64,000 nt of DNA from Nageia nagi (taxonomy: Eukaryota; Pinophyta): positions 18,972,001 through 19,036,000 of the forward strand of contig JBITNC010000001.1 of assembly GCA_050084985.1 (NCBI GenBank), written 5' to 3'. The notes under the pieces are model-generated. The model saw only the letters and a list, made by a program, of their open reading frames with translations. It did no database searches and was not told the DNA's origin. A program made the position numbers and the translations under genes. This document shows, one piece after another, positions 23,061-35,592 of this stretch. Position 1 is the stretch's first letter, and each line of letters starts with the position of its first letter.

Positions 23061-24568
23061 AACAAACATTCCATGCACTCTCTCCCTAATTGGCTTGCTC
23101 AATTCCATTAGGAATGAATTCAAAATGGAGAAATATTTAAATTCTTAAGCATTACTTTTACTTTTCAAGCTTCCCTTGCTAAACTTTGGAATTTTTTGGT
23201 TCAAAAGGTTGATAAAAAATTGAGTTATTGGGCCATTAAGAAGTTATCTTTAGTTGGAAATTTTCAATTTTACTCCAAAATTTTTTCCTCTATGCATATG
23301 TCTTATTCTTCTTATTGGGTTGCCTCCAAAACTTACTATTAAAAGCTAGACAATCTATTGAGGGATTTCCATAAAAGAGGCTTTCATAGAGTGGCTTGGG
23401 AAAATTGTTTTCTTCCTTGGGAATTTGGTGGTATGTGTTTATTTGATTGTCAAGTTTAGGATTTTTCTTTGTGTACAAAGTGGATTCTACAAGCTTTATG
23501 GGAATGAAGCTTGGAATATTCTTGTTTAACATTGTATTTCAAAATGGATTCCTTTTTGAAAAAAGGTTTGGAAGGGGCTAAGTTTTCAAACCCTCCTCAG
23601 TACTCCAATTAATATTAAAATCTTAGGATATTTTATCATCAAGAGTATTTAGAATACTTAGGAATCTTGTAAGCCTTGGCTTACTTGGCATGCCCAAAGC
23701 AAGTCAATAGGTACTTCTCTTGCTTCCCTTAATATTTTATGGTTTTTTATGTTTTAAATTGAGGGGTTGCCTCTTGCCAAATTTTAATGGTTTAGAGCTT
23801 TATAGTTTCATAAGAAAGGAATTAAGTCAATCAATAATTTTTTGATTCTCAAACTAGGAATTGGCACTCTTGGGAAGCATTTGAAAATACTTATGGCCTT
23901 AAAGTAGATGATAAATCTACATTTGATGTGGTTGTAAACAAGATTCCTTTCTCAATTTGTAGTAGACTTGGTAACCATTTCTAAAACCCATGGTGGTATG
24001 ATTGGTTCTAGCCTAAAAACATCAATCTTGTCAAGTACATGCCTCACCATGGCTATTACTAGCTCTTTCCCAATGTCCCTATATTTTACATGCTTAACCT
24101 TTGATGGGATATTGTATCTTCTTAGTCAAGATGGTATTTGCATTTTTTGTTTACTAGGCTAAGTATATTGAACCTAATTTGTTTTTTTTCCCTAGATTCT
24201 TATCTAGTAGAGTCTTCTTATTTGGGTATTCATATTTTCAAGAACCTAAAGATTTCACTTATATTTTCTACTTATGTGAAAAATCTAGGTAGTCATGGGA
24301 TTGAATTCTTTCCTTTTTCAAACCTTTTTTAACTTCTCCTTTCTCTTGGGTTCATGCTATTCTAGGGGATCCTCTTATGTTTTTAGAACCTTTAGGTGAA
24401 ATTTGGCATATTTTTATAATAATTATTCCCTACCATATGTGGAAAATGATAAATAATATATGTTTATTCAAGAAGAAGCTTAGAACACCTTCTCTCTTGA
24501 TAATAAATACGCTATTTTCTATGATCACTAATCATAGATTATGGTTCAAGTGGAAAAGTTTAATGTAG
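23061..24568 (+). pseudogene. LINE ORF2, C-terminal domain
   Basis: Continues the polymerase gene. WVASKTYY, LRDFHKRGFHRVAWENCF, PWEFGGMCLFDCQV and LCTKWILQAL (23320-23500) match the thumb and C-terminal region of plant L1 ORF2 (W..CPK..GGLG..D......A...KW...L). Around 24370-24560 it reads EPLGEIWHIF, YHMWKMINNICLFKKK and HRLWFKWKSLM, the usual region near the end of ORF2 (W......WKARN...F). The zf-RVT cysteines between are not recognisable. Confidence 0.7.
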
Positions 24569-25032
24569 AGGTTCAACGCTTACACAATTTTCCTGACCAC
24601 TAGGGTAATGCACCATTAGTCATGTCCCACCTAATGAGTTACCTCTTTGTTGAGCATAGTCTCATGGTGGCACCAGGTGTTTTTCACATAGTCAAATCCC
24701 AACTCTACATTGGCATCTCATGGTATTACTCTGATGAATTCTCCTTATCACTAATCTAAACCCCCACCTAATCCTAAGTATATGAAATCTAGAGATAATT
24801 TCTCCTCCCACTCTCATAGTGGTTGGGATGATTTCTACTCTTGTTACTAGGTGGGGAGATATCTCAAATCCCATGCCTCAAATGGGTTAGGAATTCAAAA
24901 TACATTCCAATGCCAATGGATAGAGTATTATAATTATAGAGGGTGGTGGTTGGGAGCATATGCAGTTCATCAATAATTTTCATCCTTCTCCTTCTAATGA
25001 TTGAAGTTGTTATATGAATAGTTGGTTGTTAG
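24569..25032 (+). pseudogene. LINE 3' region, left of the G2 insertion
   Basis: 464 bp between the last recognisable ORF2 motif and G2. Weak coding character. It should join directly to 33749 if G2 is removed. The last five bases (25028-25032, GTTAG) are the target duplication of G2. Confidence 0.5.
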
Positions 25033-25732
25033 TGTATATGCCCAAAAATGATTTATTATTTATTTAATAAATCATATTTATACTTATTAAATGACTTATT
25101 GCAATATTACAAATGTTGATATAAAGTTGATATTACAATGCAATGCCATGTGTTATATTAAATGCTATATCATTATACATGGTTTGTATTTTAAAGTCTC
25201 TTGAACATAATAATGATTATATTATTTCTAGAGGTCAGCCTTGTAGGCTATATATGCAAGTGAAATAGGTTGACCTCCATAGATCAAAACTCTTTGATAT
25301 GATAAGAATTTTGATAGGTGGTTGTCAACTATAATATTCATCAAGCTATGGTGTCTTTTGATGCCACCTATTATGAGAAATTGTTATACTATGAGATTTG
25401 AAAATTTATATCTTTGGTGCACCTCAAAATGCTACCAATTCCACATAGCTAATGATGTGCATATTCTAGATCTAGGGTTTTATATTTTGATGATCAAGCT
25501 ATTGATTCATGTACATGAAGATTCATTGTGAACTCACCACAAATCTGATATCAATCCTTCAAAGAGTCATTGTTATGTACTATTAAGGATTGTACACATA
25601 TTTCATATCAGGTTTATGTATTTCATGTATATTTATTATAATCTAATATAGTGTACATTATCTATTTCTCTTACATTATATATCAATTTATTTATTATGT
25701 ATATTCATATTTTGGACAATTTAAGGTCTACA
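25033..25732 (+). repeat. 5' LTR of G2
   Basis: 700 bp, ends GGTCTACA three bases before the primer-binding-like site at 25736. Confidence 0.9.
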
Positions 25733-25735
25733 TTT

Positions 25736-25748
25736 TGGTGAACCCAAC
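25736..25748 (+). promoter_or_regulatory. Primer-binding-like site of G2
   Basis: TGGTGAACCCAAC, sharing TGGTGAAC with G1 (1908) and G3 (39370). Confidence 0.65.
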
Positions 25749-25796
25749 ATTCCTACATACCTAGATTCCATTCTAGGGTAAGATTTCTTAAAATTT

Positions 25797-28330
25797 ATGA
25801 ATCCATTCATGTTATTATCTCTTTCCTTATACAATTTGCTTAGAGTAATGGCTCGAGAAAATGATAAAACTAGGGTTTGTTTTGCTTATATTCCAAAAAT
25901 GAATATGAATGAGGAGCAACCTAGGAATTCTAGAAGTAAGGTCTATTTTGATGAGATTAAGAGAAGTATTAGGAGCAACCCTAATTTACCTATGCAAGAG
26001 CCTAATCCTAATGATAGGATGGATATTGATGAGCATAATAATACTAACTATACAAGTTCTAGTAAAAAAATGGATATTATCAAAGAAAATCCTAATAAGG
26101 TTAATATGTCTTTTTACTAATTATGATTTTGATAATGTAATTTTGGAAATCCATGATGATACTTCTAATAGTGATGCTGAAATTGAAGAGTTAGATAGAA
26201 TTCTTAGCCATGTTAAATCAATAAAGGAATTGTTATCTAATAAATAAAAAAATTATGTATTATCTTACTAGTAATATTGAATTAGTTATAGATATATTAA
26301 CAAATTATGAGTTGTTAGAGGTAGATTTGATAATGTCACAATCCTCAAATAGTTTATTTTCTTATGAAAATATAGGATCTAAAAAATAGAGAGTCTCTAC
26401 TTCCAAGAAGAATGACATTAACCGTGTAGATTGTACACACACCACTACCAGCATGGAAGTAGAGGATACAAATCCCCCCAAAAAGGTGATCATTAAGGAT
26501 GTTAATAAAGAAAGTGAGGCCAAGTTTGAACACATGATAACTCATTTAGAAGATAATCATCTAGGTATGCTCCCTAAAATTTCTAATATGGACAAAGGTA
26601 AAGGTAGGCTGGTTAATGATGAAACTATAGTAGATATTTCTAAATAACTTTCTACTATAATTAATAATGTTTATACATACAATCTTAATTGGTTAAAAGA
26701 ATAGCATGAGATAAAAATTGATGCTATTTTGGATGTTCAAGAGGATGATTACTTTCAAAAAGTTAATGAGGAACAACAAATAACATTTATATTAGAATTG
26801 GTTGATAAACTTGAACATGAAAAATTGCATAGGATCTAGCCATTTTTGCAACTTAAAGAGGCTAAACTTAGAAAGGAAAATGCAAATAAATCACCCTCTC
26901 AAACTAGCAAAGCACCACCTCTAAACCCACTAGCAACCCTAAAGAGCAATCAACTTGTAGTGCAAAACCAACCAAAACAACCTCCTATAATGCCAAATAT
27001 AGGAAAAATAATGGATCAAAGGATTACAAAATTAGAAAAAGAGTTGCTTAATGATGGTGAGGATGATTTCTTATTTTTCTTAAAGCAATATAATTATTTC
27101 CAAATTACTTGTGGGTAAAAGGAATGAAATTTATAAAATTTGATGGTTTGCAAGATCCAAAAATGCATGTTAGAAAATTTTAAGAGGATGCTATGGAATA
27201 TGTTCATGATAGGGATATGCTTGCAAAATTATTTTCAAGTAGCTTAAAGGATGATGCATTGAAATGGTATTTTAGTCTTTCTAAAAAAGAGCATAGATAA
27301 ATATGAAGATTTGATACATAAAATTTTGAAAAACTTTAGATATAATATTGCAAAAAAAGTTCAATTCAAAGATTTGTGCAAAATTAAGCAATTGCCTAAT
27401 CAATCTTTGTATGATTTTATGAAAATATGGAAACAAACTACAAATAAAGTCTTTGTGCCTAAGAAAGATTTAAATGATTCTTTTGCAAATGCTTTTTTTC
27501 CTATATATAAATTATTGGTTATATCTAATCATAGATTGACATTATCAGGAATGATAGATATTTTGCTTAAAAAGGAAGATTGTATCAAGTAAACTTATAA
27601 GAAACATTATCAAATAACTCAAATGTTTGAAACAAAAGACAAACCTCAAGTGTATGAAAAGAAACCTCATATCTATACAAAGAAAATTGAAGTTACTACA
27701 ACCAATTTTGATAGAAATAAGAATAAATTGTAAAGGAGGTTTACAAGGCTAACTGATATTGTTGATAGTATTCTAAATATGTTATTAAAATAAAAATTTA
27801 TTGAGCTTCCACCAATGGTTCAACATCACTTGCTAATGGTGTTCCTAAAAACTATATTTATGAAGAATTTTGCAATTATCATAGGACATCAAGGTACCTA
27901 ACTAGAAATTGTAGGGTCTTAAGAAATATCATTCAAGATTTCATCGATAAGAAAGCAATTTGGATGGATGGTAATCCTAAAGTAGAAGAAGGACTTGTAC
28001 ATCCTAATAATGAACAATTGGATATATTTACAAATTCCTTACATAGAATAACCTAGCAACCAAAAAGCTTCATTGGGTCACTAAGTACTTCACATCATAT
28101 GAATTATTATTTCTCTCATAGGAATGGATGCAAGAAACAATGGCAACAAGTAAGAAAGTCCCATGGTGAAGGGAAGTTAAAATAGAGTGGTGGAACTCAT
28201 AAAATGAACACTAATAATGGTGTCTATGATTATTTGTACATAGCCAACATTGTAAGATACACTACTAGAAAGGAACCTATTTTTGTGCATGCATATGCAA
28301 ACTGCATATGGGTTGTTAAACCTTCCTAAG
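25797..28330 (+). pseudogene. gag of G2
   Basis: The only sense gene of G2, broken by stops and frameshifts. The N-terminal part (25797-26650) is charged and low in conservation, with NPNDRMDIDEHNN and acidic runs. A Lys-rich segment with ITKLEKELLNDGEDDF (about 27030-27070) precedes the capsid domain: IKFDGLQDPKMH, DRDMLAKLFSSSLKDDALKW (27130-27280), then YEDLIHKILKNFRYN, SLYDFMKIWKQTTNKV (27305-27450). It ends with the Cys/His motif FCNYHRTSRYLTRNC and NIIQDFIDKKAIWM (about 27865-27965). Gag of this type forms the particle that packages element RNA. No protease motif follows. Confidence 0.8.
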
Positions 28331-29079
28331 TATGCAAAGTTATTTCTTAAAAGTTGAAAATTTTCAAAAACTAGTGTATGATAAGTAGGTTATTTCTTGG
28401 GGGGTAAATAGGTAATGGTCATAATGGTCAAGTCATTATTTTATTATACTTTTAGGCAAGTTATGAAAAAGTCCCTCATATATTTTTCTCTCAAAATTAT
28501 CAAAACCCACATCGCTAACAGTGTGTGACTATTTTTGCATCGCTAATAGCATGCCTTTCCCAAACCAATATTAAAAATAATAGTATATATTGACTATGTG
28601 TTGTCTATTGAGCTATTTTGGGAGGGTGTTATTAACTTTTACATTCCTTAATAAAGAAAAATTAGATCATGTTCATTATTGCTTATGTGTGGTACTTGAG
28701 GGAAATTATTTTCAATTTATTTTCAAGTTAGATTTAAGGGATGAAATGGCATATAAGTTATAAATTGCTCAATGTATATTCATTATCTTTAGGTGTACAT
28801 ATTCCTTAGGGTGCATTGCTATATTTTTAGAAAATAAAAATATGCAATGAGGTATGTGGTTGTTGTTTAAAGTTAAAACATTATACTTTACAATTTAAGT
28901 TGTAAACTATGTAATAAAATAAACCATGCATTCAACATAAACAAAGTAATACAAATTAAATGTACATTCACATATTATACAAATATTGAGAGACAAAAAT
29001 AATAATATATTATAGGGTGGTTCCATATCTTAATATACAAAATTAATGGCATACACTACTGGCACTACTACTCACCTAG
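28331..29079. other. Noncoding stretch of G2 with two palindromes
   Basis: No coding character. Contains CACATCGCTAACAGTGTGTG (28508-28527) and TGCATCGCTAATAGCATGC (28536-28554), members of the short palindrome family of G2. Confidence 0.6.
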
Positions 29080-31130
29080 TTAGGACCAGAAGTCCTCCTA
29101 GACCTACTACTACATCTTGATATAGCTAACCTACCTGATACTTCATTAGTGCTAATACCATGGGCTATCAACAAAGTCTTGGTATTCTCATATTTCTTAT
29201 TGAATATAATGATATCCTTATCTCTTTGCTCAATCTTATCCATCAAACCCTAAATAAATGTCCACTACTCATTGGATGGGGGCATGTCCACCCTCTCCTA
29301 TAGCCTCTTCATGGATTGATCCATGGAGGCTATTTATGCATCTTGAGTAGTGAGGTTAGCCTATAGAGTAGCTACATGTGCTTCAAAAGGCTTAAGACTC
29401 TCAATCTTGGCATCCAAATCTATAATCTAAGAGGCATTCTCTCTTGTAGAGCACAAACCTTAGTTTTCATAAACATGTAAATCAAAAACTAAAACATAAC
29501 AAATAAACAAGTATGATTATTTGCTACCACTAATGGCATGGCCTTAGTTAGGGAGTGTTGTTCTTAGTGCTAGTGTAGTTAATGGTCCTTGCATGATAAT
29601 GTCATGCATATGATTATCAACTTGTTATAGGTCCTAATATGAAGACTCCTTTGATATCTCCATCATCTCCTCCTCATCATCATACATGCCTAACAAGCCT
29701 AAAAAAACCATCTCCCACCGAGCCATGAGCTCTTTCATAGTGCTAGGGTTCATGGATGTGTCTATAGCTAGGTATAATATTCTTGGCTCCTCCCATATGA
29801 CAACCTAGGCTGATATGATTTGTTCTCTTAGTGGAGCATCCATCTTGATCATGTACTAGAGATAGTAAGTAGGGGTAGAAAGAATCTCTTATCAAATCAA
29901 AAACTACCTCAGCACATGATGCAAAAAATAGGGCTCCACCAATTTCCTTTGGATCTAGAGGAAGTAATGTTTCCTCACCCAAGAAATTTGGTTGGCATCA
30001 TCCTCCAAAAAAAATAAGCATAAGAAAACCAAACTAACTCCTTAGGCTAAAGATGGTGTATCTCCCACCACCTCACCTATAGAAAATATGGGTACCTATA
30101 CCCACATTCCTTATAAGTCTAATAAGTAAGAGCAATATATGAGGGTTCATCCCTCACCCTTTGCAATCCCATGGGCCAAATAACAACTAGCTTCTCATAC
30201 ATCCATACCTTTAGGAGACCTCCATGTGCAATCATGATGTTGAACTTATCAATGCACATGAAATTATGGAGATCTCTATATAACTGTGCCAATACCAAGG
30301 GTTCCTATGCAAACTATGTGACCCAAGAACATATATTCTAAATTACCCACACAAGACCAAGAGGAAAGGAAGAGTTTCTTTTATTAGGTCACAAATATGT
30401 AGCAATAATTGAAATAATGAGAAGCCTCAAGTGTCGACTAGTAAAAGCAAATTTCATACCTTGGTGAGGTGGGTAGCCCTATTCTCCCAATCATGATCCT
30501 TCTCACCTATCAACCATAACAAAATTTGCTACCTATCATTATTATTTAAAATCTCAACTTGATGCACAAGATGACTCCAGATGGGAATTTCTTGTATCTT
30601 GTACACATCAAGTAAGGTGATGATCATTTTAGTTGGTAGTAGGTGGAATGAGTTCATATCATGATACCATATCTTTGCTAGGGCCATGGAGGTAAGTCTT
30701 ATTAGATGTGACCAATGATAGATAATTCATTCAGCTAAAACTGTATGAGGATATCATCCTTCTGGTTCATTTGTTGTCACCCTTGTACCTTCTCCAAGGC
30801 TGCTATAGATATGGGTTTGCCCCAAATATTTGCTTTGCAATCCTTCAAACACAATAAATAAATTCATATTAAAAATTTTGTAAATTCACCTAATATGGTA
30901 TAAATTCACAAATTTCATGAAAAATTAGGCAATAACAACAAAATAGCCTCATTAGGGGCAACATATGTGATTAATTGGCTAAAAGGGTTTTGAACATATG
31001 ATAAATTGCAAAAGAACTAAAGAGAAACACAACTCACCATATGCTTGAATAGTAAGCTATGTAGATACTCTATCACATGTTTCCTTTGCCTAGATAGGGG
31101 CCTCTTCACCAAATGCCAGTTCTAGTTATT
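29080..31130 (-). pseudogene. Antisense plant mobile domain (PMD) gene of G2
   Basis: Decayed PMD protein gene opposite to gag. On the minus strand, first-exon-like sequence (RPLSRQRKHVIEYLHS, about 31100-31045) ends at a GGTGAG donor-like site; the core reads W.HDMNSFHLLPTKMIITLL then DVYKIQEIPIWSHLVHQ (about 30670-30560), the PMD hallmark, followed by EPLVLAQLYRDLHNFMC (about 30310-30255), the partner of ILAQLYHDLQAL in G3. The C-terminal part (about 29470-29100) reads as a coiled coil: DLDAKIESLKPFEAHVATL and QRDKDIIIFNKKYENTKTLL. G3 has a coiled coil in the same place. Many stops and frameshifts. The normal role of PMD proteins in transposons is not settled. Confidence 0.7.
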
Positions 31131-33023
31131 CATGTTAGTTGGAGGGTAAAGGAAAAGTAAAAAAATGCATAACAAATGGTGGAGAATAATAGAAGAAGGA
31201 TGAATCAAATGATGAGATAAAATTCATCCAATTGTACGAAGAGGAGGAGCATAGTAGAGCTCAGATGGTAAGAAGAAAAATGGTAAAAAATGAAAATCCA
31301 ACCCCCCTAAACTCCCATTTTGTTTAAATTTTTTAAGTAAGCCTAGCTAATGAATCCCTCTTTTCAAATGTCAAATTTTATTCTTGAAAAATGATGCCTA
31401 GGGTGTGCAAAATGTAGAAAAATATTTTAATTACCAAACACCTTTCTTTCTAAAAGTAATTTTTCTAAATTCACACAATCAACGATGTGCAAAAGGTAAA
31501 ATTAAGCCATAATCCACTGTATGATGATTAAAAATGGTAAAAATAGTAAGTTTGAACATTAACATTAGACATTAATTACCAAATTGATGATGTTCCATTT
31601 TAAGGTTTATTATTACTGAATGGACATAGTTAGCGATGTGGTTCATGCAAAAGTTGTAAATGATTCAAGTACTAGGTTCTAATTCTAGTCGATAGATCCA
31701 AATTGATGCATAAAATTGATGCTACTTGATGAAAACAAGGAGATTTTAATTTATAAAATTTGATTTAATTAAATGGAGATGTCAAATTTTGATTTTCTCA
31801 TTTATGCATGTTTTTGAGATGGTTAATATCTAAATAATTATTTTTCAATGCCAATTGAGTGTGCTATTTGTCATGAAGTTGAATTCCATTAATTTCACGT
31901 AGTCAATGATGTGAAAGAGGTAAAACTATGGATTCTTTCAAATATGCATTATATTATCATAATCTTAATAGATCAAAATAATTGCTATCACAATTGTATG
32001 ATTGTGGCATAGACAAAATGCATATAAGGTCAAAATGTGGTCAAGTTATTATTCACATGCAAAATAAGAAGTGATAGGGAAATGTTAGTTCATGATTTTA
32101 TGATGCAAAACATCATTTCTTGCTTTCAATTGAATGTCATTAAAAATTATAGATCTCATATGACAAATTTTACACAGTTAATGATGCATGGTTACTTCAA
32201 ATTCATTACAAATAGGGCATTCTATAATTTATTGAATATCTAATTGAAAATACCATTATCTCACAAATATGCACTGATATAGAAATGACAAATAAAATTG
32301 GAAAAGAAATGATTACCAAATTCTTTGAAATTCATGATGTCAATGGTGTAGGTTTGCTTTGAAAATAAATGAAATTAAGCAATTCAATGTTATCAAACAT
32401 AAAATTTTGATATGTAAGGCCAATAAATATTTAAATATTTGGTATTTTAATAGGAATCAAATGATATTATTCAATGTTATGCTAACAAATTTTTTCAAGT
32501 CCATAGTAATTCCATGAGAAAATATCTCTTATAAATTGTATATTGTTCCAAGCTTGGGGCATTAAAAAGGACCTCATCAACTTGATCTTCATAGACTATG
32601 AGTTGTAACAACAATAGTCTAAATATCATGGTTAAATAGAACTATGAGTCACATTGACATGGTGACATAATAGATATCATATTTATTTCATTTTTTCTCT
32701 TTCAATTGATTATTCTTTAATGGTATGTGATCTATTATGGGTGTTATGTTGGATTGTTATCAAAAAGGTATTGTTTGAGAGAGTAAGATTCGAATAAAGA
32801 TGCTCTCCTCATACATGGACTCTGATTTTTGGCTTGATTCGTTAAAGTAGCTAGAGAAAGGGTCAATTCAAGACCAAAAAGGGGGTATAAGATATATCAT
32901 ACTCAACATATCAATCAAAAAAGGAAAGTCCACTTTACTATTGAAATTTTTTTGCTCTTCTCTAAACTTCTTTGGATTATGTAATTTCAATGCTTTTCAT
33001 TTAATATCCAAAGAGGGAAAAAT
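31131..33023. other. 3' noncoding part of G2 with dispersed palindromes
   Basis: 1.9 kb without coding character apart from one short chance frame. It holds five variants of a short motif around GTTARCGATGTG: 31471-31490, 31624-31640, 31893-31914, 32172-32190 and 32331-32351. The purine tract AAAGAGGGAAAAA closes it. Confidence 0.6.
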
Positions 33024-33743
33024 TGTAGATAGCTACAAATAATTTATTATTTATTTAATAAATCATATTTATAATTCTTAAATGACTTATTGCAATATTA
33101 CAAATATCAAAATAAAGTTGATATTACAATGCAGTACCATGTGTTATATTAAATGCTATATCATTTACCATGGTTTATATTTTAAAGTCTCTTGAATATA
33201 ACAATGATTATATTATTATTAGAGGTTAGCCTTCACTCCTTTATAAGTCCTTTAAGGCTATATATGCGAGTGGAATAGGTTGACCTCCATAGATTGGAAC
33301 TCTTTGATATGACAAAAACTCTAATAGGTGGTTGTCAACCATGATCTTCATCAAGCTATGGTGTCTTTCGATGCCACCTATTATGAGAAATTATTATACT
33401 CTAAGCTCTAAAAATTTATATCTTTGGTACACATCAAAATTGTACTAATTCCACATAGCTAATGACATGACTCTTCTAGATAGAGGGTTCCATATTTTGG
33501 TGGTCAAGCTATTGATTCATGTACATGAAGATCCATTATGAACTCACCACAAATCCAATCTCAATCCTTAAAAGATTCATTGCTATGTATTATTGAGGAT
33601 TATATACACACTTTATATTAGATTTATGTGTTTCATTCATATTTCTTGTAATCTAATATAGTGTACATTATCTATTTACTCTTATATTGTAGATCAATTT
33701 ATGTATTATGTGTATTCATATTTTGCACAAATTGAGGTCTAAA
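33024..33743 (+). repeat. 3' LTR of G2
   Basis: 720 bp, repeats 25033-25732, followed by the target duplication GTTAG at 33744-33748. Confidence 0.9.
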
Positions 33744-33748
33744 GTTAG

Positions 33749-33954
33749 CCTTGGTTTTTGAGATATTTTCCTTTTTTGATACGACTTGGTTATTGAGATG
33801 ATATATGTTCTCTTTTTGGTGGACTTGTGCTTCATTTTTCTCCTAACTACTAAGCAATTAGTTTGTGATGTGGTGTTCCATGGGGTGTGCTTAATTCTAC
33901 CCAACCTTTTTGTATGGAAACGTTTTTAGTAATATAAAAGTTTTTTTCATCACA
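33749..33954 (+). pseudogene. LINE 3' end, right of the G2 insertion
   Basis: Continues the LINE interrupted at 25032. T-rich sequence with TTGTATGGAAACG and AGTAATATAAAAG resembles the 3' untranslated end of plant L1 elements. It stops at a CA microsatellite, which may have grown at the LINE tail. No target duplication for the LINE could be identified because its 5' end is not defined. Confidence 0.5.
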
Positions 33955-33958
33955 CACC

Positions 33959-34007
<49 letters not shown>

Positions 34008-34017
34008 TTGTGTGTGT
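33955..34017. repeat. (CA)n(TA)n(TG)n compound microsatellite
   Basis: About 21 CA units, then about 6 TA units, then TTGTGTGTG. The CA and TG arms could pair around the TA centre. Confidence 0.95.
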
Positions 34018-34435
34018 TTTTAGTTAATTTATGAAAATTAATATATTTTTAGTTTTTAATTAATTATATTTCATTTTATCAAATATAATTAATTTTAAAT
34101 TTTATTTGTGTCAAATTTAATTAATTTTTTAAAATATATAATATTAATTTAATTTAATAATTAATTTTTTTTGTCAAAATTAATTTAATTTATTGATTAA
34201 ATTGAATTTAATTTAATCAAATTGAATTAAATAAATAAATAAATATAATTAGTAAATTATATGAAAATGAATTAGAAATAAATAAATATTAAATTGAAAA
34301 ATAAAGATATAAATTTGAAACTCAAGGCACATTGGAAATTCATTAAAAATATTCAGAGATTTGTCAGCAAAGTCATAAAATTATATTCAAAGCATAAAAT
34401 TTTTTATATTGATAATCACTACCAATATAATAAAA
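34018..34435. other. Very AT-rich stretch (AATT/ATTTAA runs)
   Basis: Simple AATTTAATTTAA-like sequence; nothing codes here. Confidence 0.6.
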
Positions 34436-34715
34436 TGGGGGTTTCACTTAGTAGAAAACCTTCAAAACATGTGTGTTCACATGCTTCTTTGAAAACCACC
34501 TATTTTTAAAATTTACCACCTCCACTTTTAATTAATTAAATGCCTCATGGTGAACCCCTATTTAATAAATAATAACCCTTATTTAGAACTTGCCATTTTA
34601 TCAAAAAAATAATTAATTCAATTTATAATATCCCTTAATAGTTTTACCATTTCATTAATGCAATTTTACTTTATAATTTAAAAAATTGACCAGACTTTTA
34701 TTATGATAAGATGAA
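34436..34715 (+). mobile_element. MULE-like element, left terminal region
   Basis: TGGGGGTTTCACTTAG at 34436 and the following about 280 bp match the left end of the complete insertion at 54694 (shared AAAACATGTG, TTTTTAAAATTTACCACCTCC, CCTCATGGT, AACCCCTA). A matching right end is not found within 2 kb. The nearest right end in the correct orientation is 48263, with the G3 insertion in between. Confidence 0.6.
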
Positions 34716-35124
34716 GTTTAATGTAGACTAACCATTCTACAACTTACTCATTGACATATATTTGTATAAATAAGGTATCTTTGTAATAATATGCTTTATT
34801 TCAATTCATATTACTCTAGATGATCATCCATTTAATATTTTAAAATAACACATATATTGGGATTTTACCTCAAGGAATTCATTAATAAAAAATAAGTAAG
34901 ATAACCTTTAAATCTTATCGAGAAACTTTGATATATTCCATAACTACAAGGCTTAATTTCATATTGATGTTAATTACATTTCAAGATTTATAATGTTCTA
35001 AAAAATAATCACTGAAAGAAAATAAATTTTATATACAATTGATAGGAAGTGAACCAATTGCATAGATAACTAAAATTTATATCTATTATTCTTGTAGTTT
35101 CTTATTTACAAATTGCTTCACAAA
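34716..35124. other. Intergenic, nothing recognised
   Basis: AT-rich; no repeat or coding signal that I can support. Confidence 0.4.
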
Positions 35125-35592
35125 TAGTTTCTCATTGAGGAAGAAGTGGAGAGTGAATATTACTTTCATGGTAAGGATCACAACAAAAACACAGTTTCAT
35201 TATACACCAAAGGACCCTTTGTGACACAAGGCAAGTATTCAAATGGTAAGAAGAGAAAATTAAGCTATTTATTCATTCTAGAAGAAGGCTACACTACTAC
35301 AAACCTATGGATATCCTTAACAATTTGAAAAACTATTAGCAAGCTTTATGATGATGATTGGGAGGAAAGAGAAAAGCAAAGAAAGTTGCATAATATGAGA
35401 GTTTCTATAAGAAGACTATTGGTAGGCATCCCCAAGGTTAACAAACCTAAAGTGAAATTGTACATAATTAAGGATGGTTGGGATTTCCTAGATAGGAGGA
35501 AAAATTCTATGACCAAGGAAAGTAAAATCATAGAGCTATATGGATATGCTTATGTCATTAATTTTTATTCTTTTTTTGGTTACTATAGATAG
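35125..35592 (+). pseudogene. Unidentified coding-like region with one in-frame stop
   Basis: One frame is open from the stop at 35125-35127 to a stop at 35590, broken only by a TGA at 35326. It reads as ordinary protein, unlike the AT-rich background: IEEEVESEYYFHGKDHN, YTKGPFVTQGKYSNGKKRKL, WEEREKQRKLHNMRVSIRRL, IPKVNKPKVKLYIIKDGWDF, KESKIIELYGYAYVINFYSF. There is no ATG at the start, so an upstream exon may be missing. I do not recognise the family. It is basic, with no membrane segment. It lies between a MULE-like left end and a CACTA-like element, so it may be a captured host-gene piece. Confidence 0.5.

Larger units (their letters stand above)
25033..33743 (+). mobile_element. Gypsy-type gag-only LTR retrotransposon G2
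   Basis: Complete insertion. LTRs are 25033-25732 and 33024-33743, starting TGTATAT or TGTAGAT; a perfect 5-bp target duplication GTTAG lies at 25028-25032 and 33744-33748. A primer-binding-like TGGTGAACCCAAC is at 25736 and a purine tract AAAGAGGGAAAAA ends at 33023. Inside are a sense gag (25797-28330) and an antisense PMD gene (29080-31130); no pol motif is found in the 7.3-kb interior. The two LTRs differ at roughly one base in ten by eye plus a short indel near 25255/33237, so the insertion is older than G3. Confidence 0.9.
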
